A stretch of DNA of 64,000 nucleotides, taken from positions 1,851,501-1,915,500 of the forward strand of contig NZ_CP157875.1 in the NCBI RefSeq assembly GCF_040215105.1, written 5' to 3'. This stretch comes from Aeromonas veronii. Its GTDB lineage: Bacteria > Pseudomonadota > Gammaproteobacteria > Enterobacterales > Aeromonadaceae. The translations under genes were made by a program, and so were the position numbers. The notes beneath the pieces are model-generated. The model searched no databases. It saw nothing but the letters and a program-made list of their open reading frames with translations, and was not told where the DNA came from. Every line of letters starts with the position of its first letter. The first letter of the stretch is position 1. Below are positions 1-7,310 of the stretch, one piece after another.

Positions 1-737
1 AGGGTGGCGGCGAGCAATACCCCGATGCGCACCCGGGTGGTGCGGATCCCGAGTGCCTGGGCCTGGTTGTCCCCCATCTGCATCAGGGTGAGCTGACGGC
101 ACAGGGCCAGGGTCAGCAGCAGGGCGGCGAAGGCGAAGGGCATCACCGTCAGCACGGCATCGAGGCTGGAGGCGGCCAGCGACCCCAAGTTCCAGAAGCG
201 GAACTGTTCCAGCACCACCTTGTTGGAGAGCAGCAGGAAGTTGGAGAGGCCGCCGAAGGTGGCGGAGAGGGCGACCCCGACCAGGATGAGCTTGAGAGGG
301 TTGGAGCGGCCCACCATGAGGCCGAGGCCGAGCACGACCAGGTTGCCCATGAGGGCGCCGAGGCCGGACCAGAGCAGGTAACCGTAGGCGGATTCGACCC
401 CGAAGTATGTGAGCCCGATGACCAGGGCGAAGACGGCGCCGGCGTTGACCCCGAGCAGGCCGGGCTCGGCCAGGGGGTTGCGGGTGGCGCTTTGCAGCAT
501 GGAGGCGGCGAGCGCGAGGCAGACACCGACCACCAGGGCGGCCAGGGTGCGGGGCAGTCGCAAGGTATGCACTATCATGGCGAGTTTTTCATCGGCCACG
601 AGGGCGGGGTCGCCCAGGAGGAAACCGGCGACCTCACGGCCACCATAGACACCGGCCCCGGTGGCCAGTGACAGACAAATCAGCAGAAAGAGGAGCAGTA
701 CGCCGAGCCAGAACAGCCGGGTTTGGTATCTGAGCAC
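1..737 (-). CDS. FecCD-family iron-siderophore ABC transporter permease (3' part outside window)
   Basis: Inner-membrane permease subunit of a ferric-siderophore or heme type ABC importer. The product is rich in hydrophobic helices and carries the family's conserved stretch LRLPRTLAALVVG followed by LAASMLQSATRNPLAEPGLLG, which is characteristic of FecCD/BtuC permeases. The start is a GTG at 737 with AAGGAG seven bases upstream; an ATG start in this frame is not available nearby. The gene runs off the left edge, so only about 245 residues are seen of the usual 330. It follows the TonB receptor gene, separated by a terminator hairpin, which suggests reduced read-through expression or a separate promoter. 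Confidence 0.85.
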   Translation of the reverse strand, partial: MLRYQTRLFWLGVLLLFLLICLSLATGAGVYGGREVAGFLLGDPALVADEKLAMIVHTLRLPRTLAALVVGVCLALAASMLQSATRNPLAEPGLLGVNAGAVFALVIGLTYFGVESAYGYLLWSGLGALMGNLVVLGLGLMVGRSNPLKLILVGVALSATFGGLSNFLLLSNKVVLEQFRFWNLGSLAASSLDAVLTVMPFAFAALLLTLALCRQLTLMQMGDNQAQALGIRTTRVRIGVLLAAT

Positions 738-773
738 GCAAAAACTCCTTTCATGTCAGAGCAGTAGAAACGC

Positions 774-802
774 AAAAAGGGAGCCCCGTTGCCGGAGCTC
801 CC
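774..802 (-). terminator. Rho-independent terminator after TonB receptor gene
   Basis: Read on the minus strand, a 10-bp stem (one G-T pair) with a GCAA tetraloop is followed by five T. It lies between the receptor gene and the downstream permease gene, so it probably lowers permease expression relative to the receptor. Confidence 0.65.
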
Positions 803-813
803 ACAGGGGGGGA

Positions 814-2787
814 TTACAGCTTGTAATCGATCCCGGCGTAGACGGTACGACCTTCCAGGATGAAGTCGGCGTCGGTGGCCACTTCATCACGCTGGGTGTT
901 GGTGAGGTTGGTGATGCCGAGCTTGAAGTCCAGGGCCGGCGTGACCTTCCAGTTGGTGTTCACGTCCAGGGTCTGGTAGTGCTCGGATTTGAACGCCTGG
1001 GCGTTGCGGGCCGGCACCTTGATGATCTGGCTGCCCACGTACTGCCAGGCCAGGTTGGCGCTGACCACGTCGCTCGCCTGCCAATCCAGGCCGATGTTGC
1101 CGGTGTGATCCGGGGTCTTGGCCAGATCCTCGCCGGTGCTCTTGTCTTCGGAGTCCAGCAGGGTCCAGTTACCGGTCAGCTGTACGTTGTCCAGCACGTC
1201 AACCCAGCCGGTCAGCTCCAGACCCTTGACCCGCGCCTTCTTGACGTTGAGGTAGGTCATGACGCTCGGACGGTAGCCCGGGCCCCACTGATCGCTCTGG
1301 ATCAGATCCTCGATGTCGTTGTGGAAGCCGGTGACGCCAGCGCCGAAGCGAGCGCTCTCGTAGGCGGTACCCAGCTCATAGCTGACGGCGGTTTCCGGTT
1401 TCAGATCCGGGTTGCCGATGACCTGGCAGGCGCCGCGGCAGGCGGTGGTGGAGAAACCTTCGCTGGATTGCGCCAGGGTCGGGGCCTTGAACGCCTTGCC
1501 GGCGCCGCCCTTGATCACCCACTCGTCGGTCAGGGTGTAGAGGGCGTAGGCACGGGGGCTGAACTCGTTGCCATAGGTCTCGTGGTGATCCAGACGGCCG
1601 GAGAGGGTCAGGGCCAGATCACCGAAGCTGAACTCGTCCTGCAGGTAGACGGCGCTCTGGGAGGCATCCACGCTGCCGTTGGTGATGTTGCGGCTGTGCT
1701 CCAGCTCGGTCTTGCGGAACTCGGCACCCGAAGTGAGCAGGTGATCCCCGAGGTAGCCGCTGACCTGACCGTCGACGGTGTTGTTGGTCTGGGTCACATC
1801 GGCGGCGCCACCGTTGAGCTGGGAGTCGTCCATCAGGTCGGTCTGCTCGAAGTAGTAGCGCAGACGGCTGTCGAAGTGCTCCCAGCGGCCGTTGTGGGTC
1901 ACGCCCAGGCTCAGGCGATCCAGGTTCTGCACGTTGTGGGGGGTGGCTGGTGCGGTCGGGGCACGGGGTACGTTGTTGAAGTAGCTGTCCATGTCGTTCT
2001 GGTTGTAGCCCAGATCGAAGTCGATGTCCTGGTTGTCGGACACCAGCCATTTCAGGCCGGTCAGCACGTTGACCACTTCCCGTTTTTCCAGAGCGTCGGC
2101 GTCCGGGTTGTTGCTCTGATCGCTCTTCCAGCGATCCCGCTGGTAGCCTTCGACCACGATGTTGCCGAGCAGCTTGTTGTCGATGAGGGCACCGGACACA
2201 TAGGCGCTGCCCTGGTTGGCGTCACCGCCATCCCCCTTGGTGGGCATGCTGTGGGTGTAGCTGACGGCGGCTTCGGTCTGCTCCTTGGCCTGGCGCAGGA
2301 TCACGTTGACCACGCCCCCCAGTGCATCGGCACCGTACAGGGAGGAGACGGGGCCGCGGATCACTTCGATGCGCTCGATGGCCGCCATGGGGATGGAGCT
2401 CAGGTCGAAGTCGTTGCCATAGGCGCTGCCCAGGGTTTCGCGGGCGTTGACGCGCTTGCCGTTGATCAGCAGCAGGGTGTAGTCACCGCCCATGCCACGG
2501 ATCTTGATCTCGTTGCGACCGGTGGGGTTGGTGGCAATGATGTTGACGCCGGGCACATGCTTGAGCGCATCGCCGATGTTGTTCACGTTCATCTTGTCGA
2601 TGTCTGCGCGGGTCACCACGGAGACGCTCGCCGGGGCGGTGAACTCGGTGTGCTTGGTCTGGGTCGCGGTGACGACCACGGTCTCGTTGGCCTTGACCGT
2701 CTCGGCCTGGGCCAGACCCGGCAGGGCCATCAGCCCGAGGGAGAGCAGGATGGGGTTTAATTTAAATACGCCGTGCTGCAACTGCAT
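814..2787 (-). CDS. TonB-dependent outer-membrane siderophore receptor
   Basis: Outer-membrane receptor that takes up an iron chelate with energy from TonB-ExbBD. The 657-residue product has a signal peptide ending near GLAQA, a TonB box-like stretch ETVVVTATQ, a plug domain (about 35-160, with IRGMGGDYTLLLINGKRVN and RIEVIRGPVSSLYGADALGG), then a 22-strand-type barrel ending YAGIDYKL. The resemblance is to catecholate receptors of the IrgA/FetA/CfrA group; the actual ligand cannot be read from sequence. GGAG lies 9 bases before the ATG. The upstream MFS gene ends 58 bases before it, with a small GTCGGAC/GTCCGAC hairpin (2822-2842) in the gap, so co-transcription is likely. Confidence 0.92.
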   Translation of the reverse strand: MQLQHGVFKLNPILLSLGLMALPGLAQAETVKANETVVVTATQTKHTEFTAPASVSVVTRADIDKMNVNNIGDALKHVPGVNIIATNPTGRNEIKIRGMGGDYTLLLINGKRVNARETLGSAYGNDFDLSSIPMAAIERIEVIRGPVSSLYGADALGGVVNVILRQAKEQTEAAVSYTHSMPTKGDGGDANQGSAYVSGALIDNKLLGNIVVEGYQRDRWKSDQSNNPDADALEKREVVNVLTGLKWLVSDNQDIDFDLGYNQNDMDSYFNNVPRAPTAPATPHNVQNLDRLSLGVTHNGRWEHFDSRLRYYFEQTDLMDDSQLNGGAADVTQTNNTVDGQVSGYLGDHLLTSGAEFRKTELEHSRNITNGSVDASQSAVYLQDEFSFGDLALTLSGRLDHHETYGNEFSPRAYALYTLTDEWVIKGGAGKAFKAPTLAQSSEGFSTTACRGACQVIGNPDLKPETAVSYELGTAYESARFGAGVTGFHNDIEDLIQSDQWGPGYRPSVMTYLNVKKARVKGLELTGWVDVLDNVQLTGNWTLLDSEDKSTGEDLAKTPDHTGNIGLDWQASDVVSANLAWQYVGSQIIKVPARNAQAFKSEHYQTLDVNTNWKVTPALDFKLGITNLTNTQRDEVATDADFILEGRTVYAGIDYKL

Positions 2788-2845
2788 TGTTAAAGCTCCA
2801 TGAAAAACAGAGGTTATTTGGGTCGGACTCTTCTGGTCCGACTGC

Positions 2846-4084
2846 TCACTGACTTCCTTGTCTGGCGATGCCAGACGCGGGGTTATTGTTATTCTTTATC
2901 CGCTCCAGCCCCCTGATGAGGAACCAGACGCCGGCGCAGGCCAACAGGCCGCAGGCAATATTGAACCAGGCCAGCTCGGCGAAGCCGTGCAGGGCGCCTT
3001 GCTCGTCCGATACCAGGTAACTGGCGGAGAGCAAGCTGCCAAGGCCGGCCGCCACATTGGTGACCGTGCCCTGGAATGACATGAAGGCGGCGCGCTGATG
3101 GGGAGCCGGAATGGCCGCCGTGATGGCCAGTGTGGTGCTGGCGCGAGCCGAACTGAGCGCCATGAAGAGGGTAAACAGCAGATAGATGGGCAAGCCCGCC
3201 GGCAGGGCGAAGCCGAGCAGGGTGACCAGGGCCAGCAGCAGGCTGGTGAGCAGGATGGCGCCCTGGGCACGCCCTTGATCGATCCAGCCACCGCACAGGC
3301 GCATGGTGGCCATGCTGGCGAGGCCGCCACAGAGATAAAGGGCGGCGATCTGCTGGCGTGGGAAGCCCAGATTGAACTGGAAATAGTTGGCGAAGTGCGG
3401 GATCAGCAGGAAGTGGCCGAACATCTGCAAACAGAGGATGACGAGGGCTCCCTGACAGAGGGGGGAGGCGAGCAACTGTCGCAGTCCCTTGCCATGGGGA
3501 GCAGGGCTGACCGGCAGGGAGGGCAGCAGACGGCTGCTCACCAGGGCCAGCAGCAGGCCACAGGCACCAAACAGCAGGAAGGGGCTCTGCCAGCCAAGCC
3601 ACTGGGCCAGGGTCAGGGCGGCGGGCACGACCAGGATGGCGGCCAGCGAAAACGCCATGCCCACGTAGGCGAGACGGCGTCCGCGCTCCGCCGGGGGGAC
3701 CAGATCCAGCACGGCGGCCATCAGGATGGCGGCGAGGGGGCCGGCCACGCAGCCCGACAGGATGAACAGCAGCAGCAACTGCTGGCTGTCTTGCACCAGG
3801 GCGCAGGCCATCAGCAACAGGAAGCGCAGGGTCAGCAACAGGATCAAGGCGGGTTTGCGATTGAAGCGATCGAGCCAGGGGGCGGCCAGGATCCCCATGA
3901 GCGCAGCCCCCAGGGTGGCGCCGCCGCTGAAGTAGCCGGTCTGCTCCGACTGCATGCCGAGGCTGGTGACCAGATCGGGCCCAAGTGGCATCACCATCAT
4001 CATGCTGCCCATGGAGAGCATGTTGATCAACATGGCCAGATGGATGGTGGCAGGGGTACGGGAGACGACAGGATCTGGCTTCAT
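2846..4084 (-). CDS. MFS transporter, probably siderophore-related
   Basis: Major facilitator superfamily protein of about 412 residues with twelve predicted hydrophobic segments and the loop 2-3 motif APWLDRFNRKPAL. I start it at ATG 4084 (MKPDPVVSRTP) because the open frame upstream to 4252 is poorly hydrophobic and crosses the Fur-like box. Position ahead of a TonB receptor and a FecCD permease suggests siderophore export or passage of a ferric siderophore across the inner membrane, as for EntS-like proteins. That role is inference from neighbourhood only; the substrate is unknown. Confidence 0.82.
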   Translation of the reverse strand: MKPDPVVSRTPATIHLAMLINMLSMGSMMMVMPLGPDLVTSLGMQSEQTGYFSGGATLGAALMGILAAPWLDRFNRKPALILLLTLRFLLLMACALVQDSQQLLLLFILSGCVAGPLAAILMAAVLDLVPPAERGRRLAYVGMAFSLAAILVVPAALTLAQWLGWQSPFLLFGACGLLLALVSSRLLPSLPVSPAPHGKGLRQLLASPLCQGALVILCLQMFGHFLLIPHFANYFQFNLGFPRQQIAALYLCGGLASMATMRLCGGWIDQGRAQGAILLTSLLLALVTLLGFALPAGLPIYLLFTLFMALSSARASTTLAITAAIPAPHQRAAFMSFQGTVTNVAAGLGSLLSASYLVSDEQGALHGFAELAWFNIACGLLACAGVWFLIRGLERIKNNNNPASGIARQGSQ

Positions 4085-4140
4085 CAGAGGCTGCTCGAAA
4101 AAATGAGTCCGAATTGTATCCGAGCGATCTTGTTGTGACA

Positions 4141-4159
4141 ACAAATGATAACCATTTTT
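4141..4159. promoter_or_regulatory. Fur box-like operator
   Basis: ACAAATGATAACCATTTTT matches 13 of 19 positions of the Fur consensus, including the central ATGATAA-CAT core. It sits 57 bases before the MFS start and in the divergent interval with the gene at 4349, and fits an iron-uptake locus. Confidence 0.55.
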
Positions 4160-4348
4160 ATTTGTATTGATTGGTCTCTCAATGAGTCTCTTTTTTGCAC
4201 CGTACTCAGAGGCCAAAAAAGCATGCGAATGAAGCCTTTTCAGCCATGGCACGCGAACCCGGGTGGCCGCTTGCCACGGACTCGTTGCAATTGGCCGTCC
4301 ATGGTCGATGATGCATTCATGAGGGTGAGAAAAGTGGGGGAGAGGGTG

Positions 4349-5095
4349 ATGAGAGGTGGCAGCTGGATAATCTGTATGTGCTGGCTCTGGGCACTGCCCT
4401 TGCGGGCCGAGGTCAAGGTGGTGCCCGTGTTCGAGGCCGAGGCCATGGTGCAGACGCTCAGAGAGATCTACCCGGAGCTCGGGGTGAGCGCCATGGGCAA
4501 CCAGCTGGTGCTAAGCGGCACGCCCGCCCAGTTGCAGGAGGCCGAGACCCTGCTGACCAAGCTCAACCAGCCGCCCCAGAGCCTGCTCATCGAATGGCGG
4601 GTGGAGGGCGCTTCGAGCAGTCAGCAACTGGGAGTGGGGATCGGCAATGACAACGCCAGACGGCAATGGTTGCTGGAGGGAAGGGCAGAGCAGTACCAGC
4701 GCACTCAGAGTGACAGCTGGCAGGTGCGCGGCCTCTCCGGGCGTCCCGTGTTGCTGCAGATGGGATCCTATCAACCAGTCACCTTCTATCGCTGGCGGGG
4801 AGGGCGGGTGGTGGGCATGGTGCCGCTGGTGAACGGCCTCTACGCCACCGCTACCCTGGTGGGGGAGCGGGTGCAGATCGCCCTTGGCAGCGAGCAGGCG
4901 AGGCTGGAGCGGGGTGACATCAAGACTGGGCAGAGCGCCACCGAGGTGAGCGGTGCCCCCGGCGAGTGGTTGACGGTGGGGGAGCTTGCCACCACACAGG
5001 GGAGCCAGGGGGCGGCAATCGCCAATCCGTCGGGGATAAGCACAACCAGCGGCGGCGAGCGCCAGAGGCTGCAGATCCGGGTCAGCCGTCAATAG
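4349..5095 (+). CDS. Secretin N-domain-like exported protein, no secretin pore domain
   Basis: About 248 residues with a signal peptide (MRGGSWIICMCWLWALPLRA). Residues about 25-85 look like a secretin N-terminal (NolW/N1-type) repeat: a VFEAEAMVQTLREIYPELGV-type helix, then LVLSGTPAQLQEAETLLTKL and QPPQSLLIEWRVEG. The remainder is beta-rich and unrecognised, and no GspD-type C-terminal pore domain follows. I chose ATG 4349 because it gives a clean signal peptide and has GGGGAGAGG just upstream; ATG 4319 is an alternative. No pilus or secretion genes are adjacent, so the function is unknown. It is divergent from the iron locus. Confidence 0.6.
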   Translation: MRGGSWIICMCWLWALPLRAEVKVVPVFEAEAMVQTLREIYPELGVSAMGNQLVLSGTPAQLQEAETLLTKLNQPPQSLLIEWRVEGASSSQQLGVGIGNDNARRQWLLEGRAEQYQRTQSDSWQVRGLSGRPVLLQMGSYQPVTFYRWRGGRVVGMVPLVNGLYATATLVGERVQIALGSEQARLERGDIKTGQSATEVSGAPGEWLTVGELATTQGSQGAAIANPSGISTTSGGERQRLQIRVSRQ

Positions 5096-5151
5096 GCGGC
5101 CCGGCACATCCCCTCTCGACCTGTTTGATCACTCAGAGTGAATGGCGCGGA

Positions 5152-5622
5152 TCAACTCCCGGCGTGGGGCTGATCCACCGCATATTCGCGCAGCTGACGG
5201 CTCCTGAGCAGGTACCAGAGTGCCCACAGGCTGCCGATGAGCACCAGGGCCGTCGGCCAGCTGAAGGACCACTTCTGCAAGTTGAGGCTGTGCAGTTGCA
5301 GCGCCAGGCCGCTCAGGGTGGAGCAGAGCAGCAGGCCGCGGCTGTGTCGTCTGAGCCAGGCGCGGATGCTCTGCGTCTGCTGATGGGTACCGCCGTAGGC
5401 GAGCAGGGCCAGCATGGCGGGCAGGTCGCTCAAGAGGCCGAGATAGAGGCTGAGCCGGTCCGGATAGAACAGGGTCAGGATGGCGCTGCCGCTCTCGCGG
5501 GTGACCCCGGCCATCAGAAACAGCCAGACCGAGCGGGTCAGCAGCAGGGCGATGGGCCAGAACCAGAGCGGGGGGCGCAGCTGGCCGTGATCGTCATATC
5601 GGTGTTCGGGGTAGAGGGTCAT
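5152..5622 (-). CDS. yfeZ: YfeZ-like inner-membrane protein (DUF2919)
   Basis: Small integral membrane protein of about 156 residues. It has the DUF2919 signature near the N-terminus (YDDHGQLRPPLWFWPIALLL), a conserved segment with ILTLFYPDR and four hydrophobic segments, as in E. coli YfeZ. No biochemical function is established. ATG 5622 aligns with the usual family start; ATG 5643 is an alternative seven codons upstream. It is convergent with the secretin-N-like gene. Confidence 0.72.
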   Translation of the reverse strand: MTLYPEHRYDDHGQLRPPLWFWPIALLLTRSVWLFLMAGVTRESGSAILTLFYPDRLSLYLGLLSDLPAMLALLAYGGTHQQTQSIRAWLRRHSRGLLLCSTLSGLALQLHSLNLQKWSFSWPTALVLIGSLWALWYLLRSRQLREYAVDQPHAGS

Positions 5623-5713
5623 GGGGCCCGGTCTGCTCCGCATCGGGTGAGTGATACCTGGGGATATGGGGCAGGGGCCTGGCCTTTACAAGGCAGGAAG
5701 CCGGCTGGAATTA

Positions 5714-5737
5714 ATCGGGGAGCCTTGGCTCCCCGAT
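5714..5737 (-). terminator. Hairpin downstream of corA
   Basis: Inverted repeat ATCGGGGAGCC / GGCTCCCCGAT 30 bases after the corA stop codon. The T-run after it is weak, so termination is inferred from position and stem strength. Confidence 0.45.
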
Positions 5738-5766
5738 CTGTTTCAAGCCTGCGGCCACCCGGCAGA

Positions 5767-6714
5767 TCAGAGCCAGCCCTTGCGTTTGAAGAAGAGGCCG
5801 GTGCCGAGGGATGACATCACCATCAGCACCAGCGAGAGCGGATAGCCATATTCCCAGGCGAGCTCCGGCATCCGGCCGAAGTTCATGCCGTAGATGCTGG
5901 CGATCAGGGTCGGTGGCAGGAAGATCACCGCGGCTACCGAGAAGATCTTGATCACCTTGTTCTGCTCCAGATTGGTCACCCCCATGGAGGCCTCCAGCTG
6001 GAAGTTGATCTTGTCGAACAGGAACTGGGTGTGGGGCAGCAGGGACTCCACGTCATGGAGCATCTCGTCGATCCACTTGTTCTGCTCGCCGGTCATGCGC
6101 TGGCGCAGGCTGCGTTTGAGGAATCGCAGGGCGCGGCGGGTATCGTGCAGGGAGAGACGGATCTGGCCGTTGGCCTCTTCCTGGGCCATCAGCTCTTTGA
6201 GCATGGGATTGATCTGGTCCGGTTCAAAAATCTGGTCTGCGGTATTTTCCAGTGTTTTGTAACCATCCTCGATGAGATCGGAGAGATATTCCACTTTCAG
6301 GTTCTGTACTTCCAGCAGAATATCCAGTGCATCTTCCACCTCCAGCCGGTCCTGGCGCATGTAATGGCGCAGCAGGCGTACCAGGCCGATGTCATCCTCG
6401 CGGATGCTGATCAGCAGGTTCTGGCGCAGGGTGAAGGAGACGTGGACACCCTTGGTGTCACGACCGATCCGCTGGGGAAACAGGGAGTGAATGTGCAGGC
6501 CGTCGGTGTCCCAGTAGAAGCGGGCGGATGCCTCGATATCATCCAGCTCTTCCTTGTCTGGCACTTCTTCCAGGAACAGGCCCGTCAACCATTCTCGCTC
6601 CGCCGTGTCCGGCTTGTAGGCATCCAGCCAGACGGTGTTGTCGGGAACGATGTCGTCCGGCCCGAGCGTGACGATGTCCAGCACCTTGTTGTTGAGGATG
6701 TAGGCGGTGATCAT
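5767..6714 (-). CDS. corA: Magnesium/cobalt transporter CorA
   Basis: Pentameric inner-membrane Mg2+ channel. The 315-residue product matches the family length: an acidic cytoplasmic domain with long helices, then two C-terminal membrane helices joined by the signature YGMNF at residues 275-279, and a basic tail ending FFKRKGWL. The first helix contains FSVAAVIFLPPTLIASI. It stands alone, with its own upstream region and a terminator-like hairpin downstream. No Mg-sensing leader was recognised upstream, although the leader region is long enough to hide one. Confidence 0.94.
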   Translation of the reverse strand: MITAYILNNKVLDIVTLGPDDIVPDNTVWLDAYKPDTAEREWLTGLFLEEVPDKEELDDIEASARFYWDTDGLHIHSLFPQRIGRDTKGVHVSFTLRQNLLISIREDDIGLVRLLRHYMRQDRLEVEDALDILLEVQNLKVEYLSDLIEDGYKTLENTADQIFEPDQINPMLKELMAQEEANGQIRLSLHDTRRALRFLKRSLRQRMTGEQNKWIDEMLHDVESLLPHTQFLFDKINFQLEASMGVTNLEQNKVIKIFSVAAVIFLPPTLIASIYGMNFGRMPELAWEYGYPLSLVLMVMSSLGTGLFFKRKGWL

Positions 6715-7073
6715 CTGTCCCCCTTAAGAAGTCATGGGTTATCAGGGATGGTTGCACAGGTTCATACGGCCTTGGATCGTTCGGAGCGCGATCCATGGGA
6801 AAGCATGACGGGGCCGATGGACAACCTGAATGCCGCGAACTATACAGGGGTGCGCCCCGCTTGTCAGGGCCTATTCATCAGGGGTTCAGCCTGTTTGCTC
6901 AAAAAAACGGCGAGGTCGGAGCAGCGGATCCCGCCCTGGCGCCATCGTTTTCCGGCCCCGTCGGCCGAGGGCAGAAGAGGATGACAGCAAGGTGACGATG
7001 TCGCCTTTTATCATCCAGTTGATCTCTCACGGGTCCGTTTCGCGCCCCCTTATGGCGAAGCCCGGACTGCGAC
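6715..7073. other. Intergenic region between corA and the etf-QO 3' duplication
   Basis: About 360 bases without a convincing gene. Several small open frames cross it on both strands, but none has a good ribosome site or recognisable product. It should hold the corA promoter (read leftwards); I could not identify its boxes with confidence. Confidence 0.5.
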
Positions 7074-7310
7074 GGGCTGAGCATCCTCGATGTCGCAGAT
7101 CCTGTGCATCGTCAACTTCCATCACATATTGGGGTAATTGGGCCCCGAGCCGCCTTGCGGTGGTGTCCAGAGGATATGCTGGGACTGAGTATCCTTGATG
7201 TTGCAGCTCCTGTGTATCGTCAACTCCCATCACATATTGGGGTAATTGGGCCCCGAGCCACCTTGCGGGGGGGTCCAGAGGATATTCTGGCTGGGATCCT
7301 TGATGTCGCA
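7074..7310. repeat. Tandem duplication of the 3' end of the ETF-QO gene
   Basis: Three direct copies: 7206-7310 (105 bases, the real end of the gene plus 24 bases after the stop), 7098-7205 (108 bases) and a 24-base remnant at 7074-7097. Read on the minus strand, the second copy still encodes CNIKDTQSQHILWTPPQ followed by GGSGPNYPNM and a stop, parallel to the genuine CDIKDPSQNILWTPPQ end. The two full copies differ by a single extra codon and about a dozen substitutions, partly synonymous. The second copy lies after the genuine stop codon and has no start of its own. Confidence 0.9.

Noticed and set aside
661..2760. 699-codon open frame on the plus strand
   Set aside because: Antisense shadow of the TonB receptor gene in GC-rich DNA; composition is G/V/H/Q-rich with no recognisable domain and it lacks a ribosome site.
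3098..4138. 346-codon open frame on the plus strand
   Set aside because: Antisense to the MFS gene; extremely Q/G/H rich, with no fold or start signal.
4085..4252. N-terminal extension of the MFS gene
   Set aside because: The extra 56 residues are not membrane-like and cross the predicted promoter.
4145..4348. N-terminal extension of the secretin-N-like gene
   Set aside because: It would put 68 residues before the signal peptide and start inside the Fur-like box.
7027..7233. Small gene after the ETF-QO stop codon
   Set aside because: It reads the duplicated 3' end in a different frame from the conserved protein sequence, so the frame is accidental.
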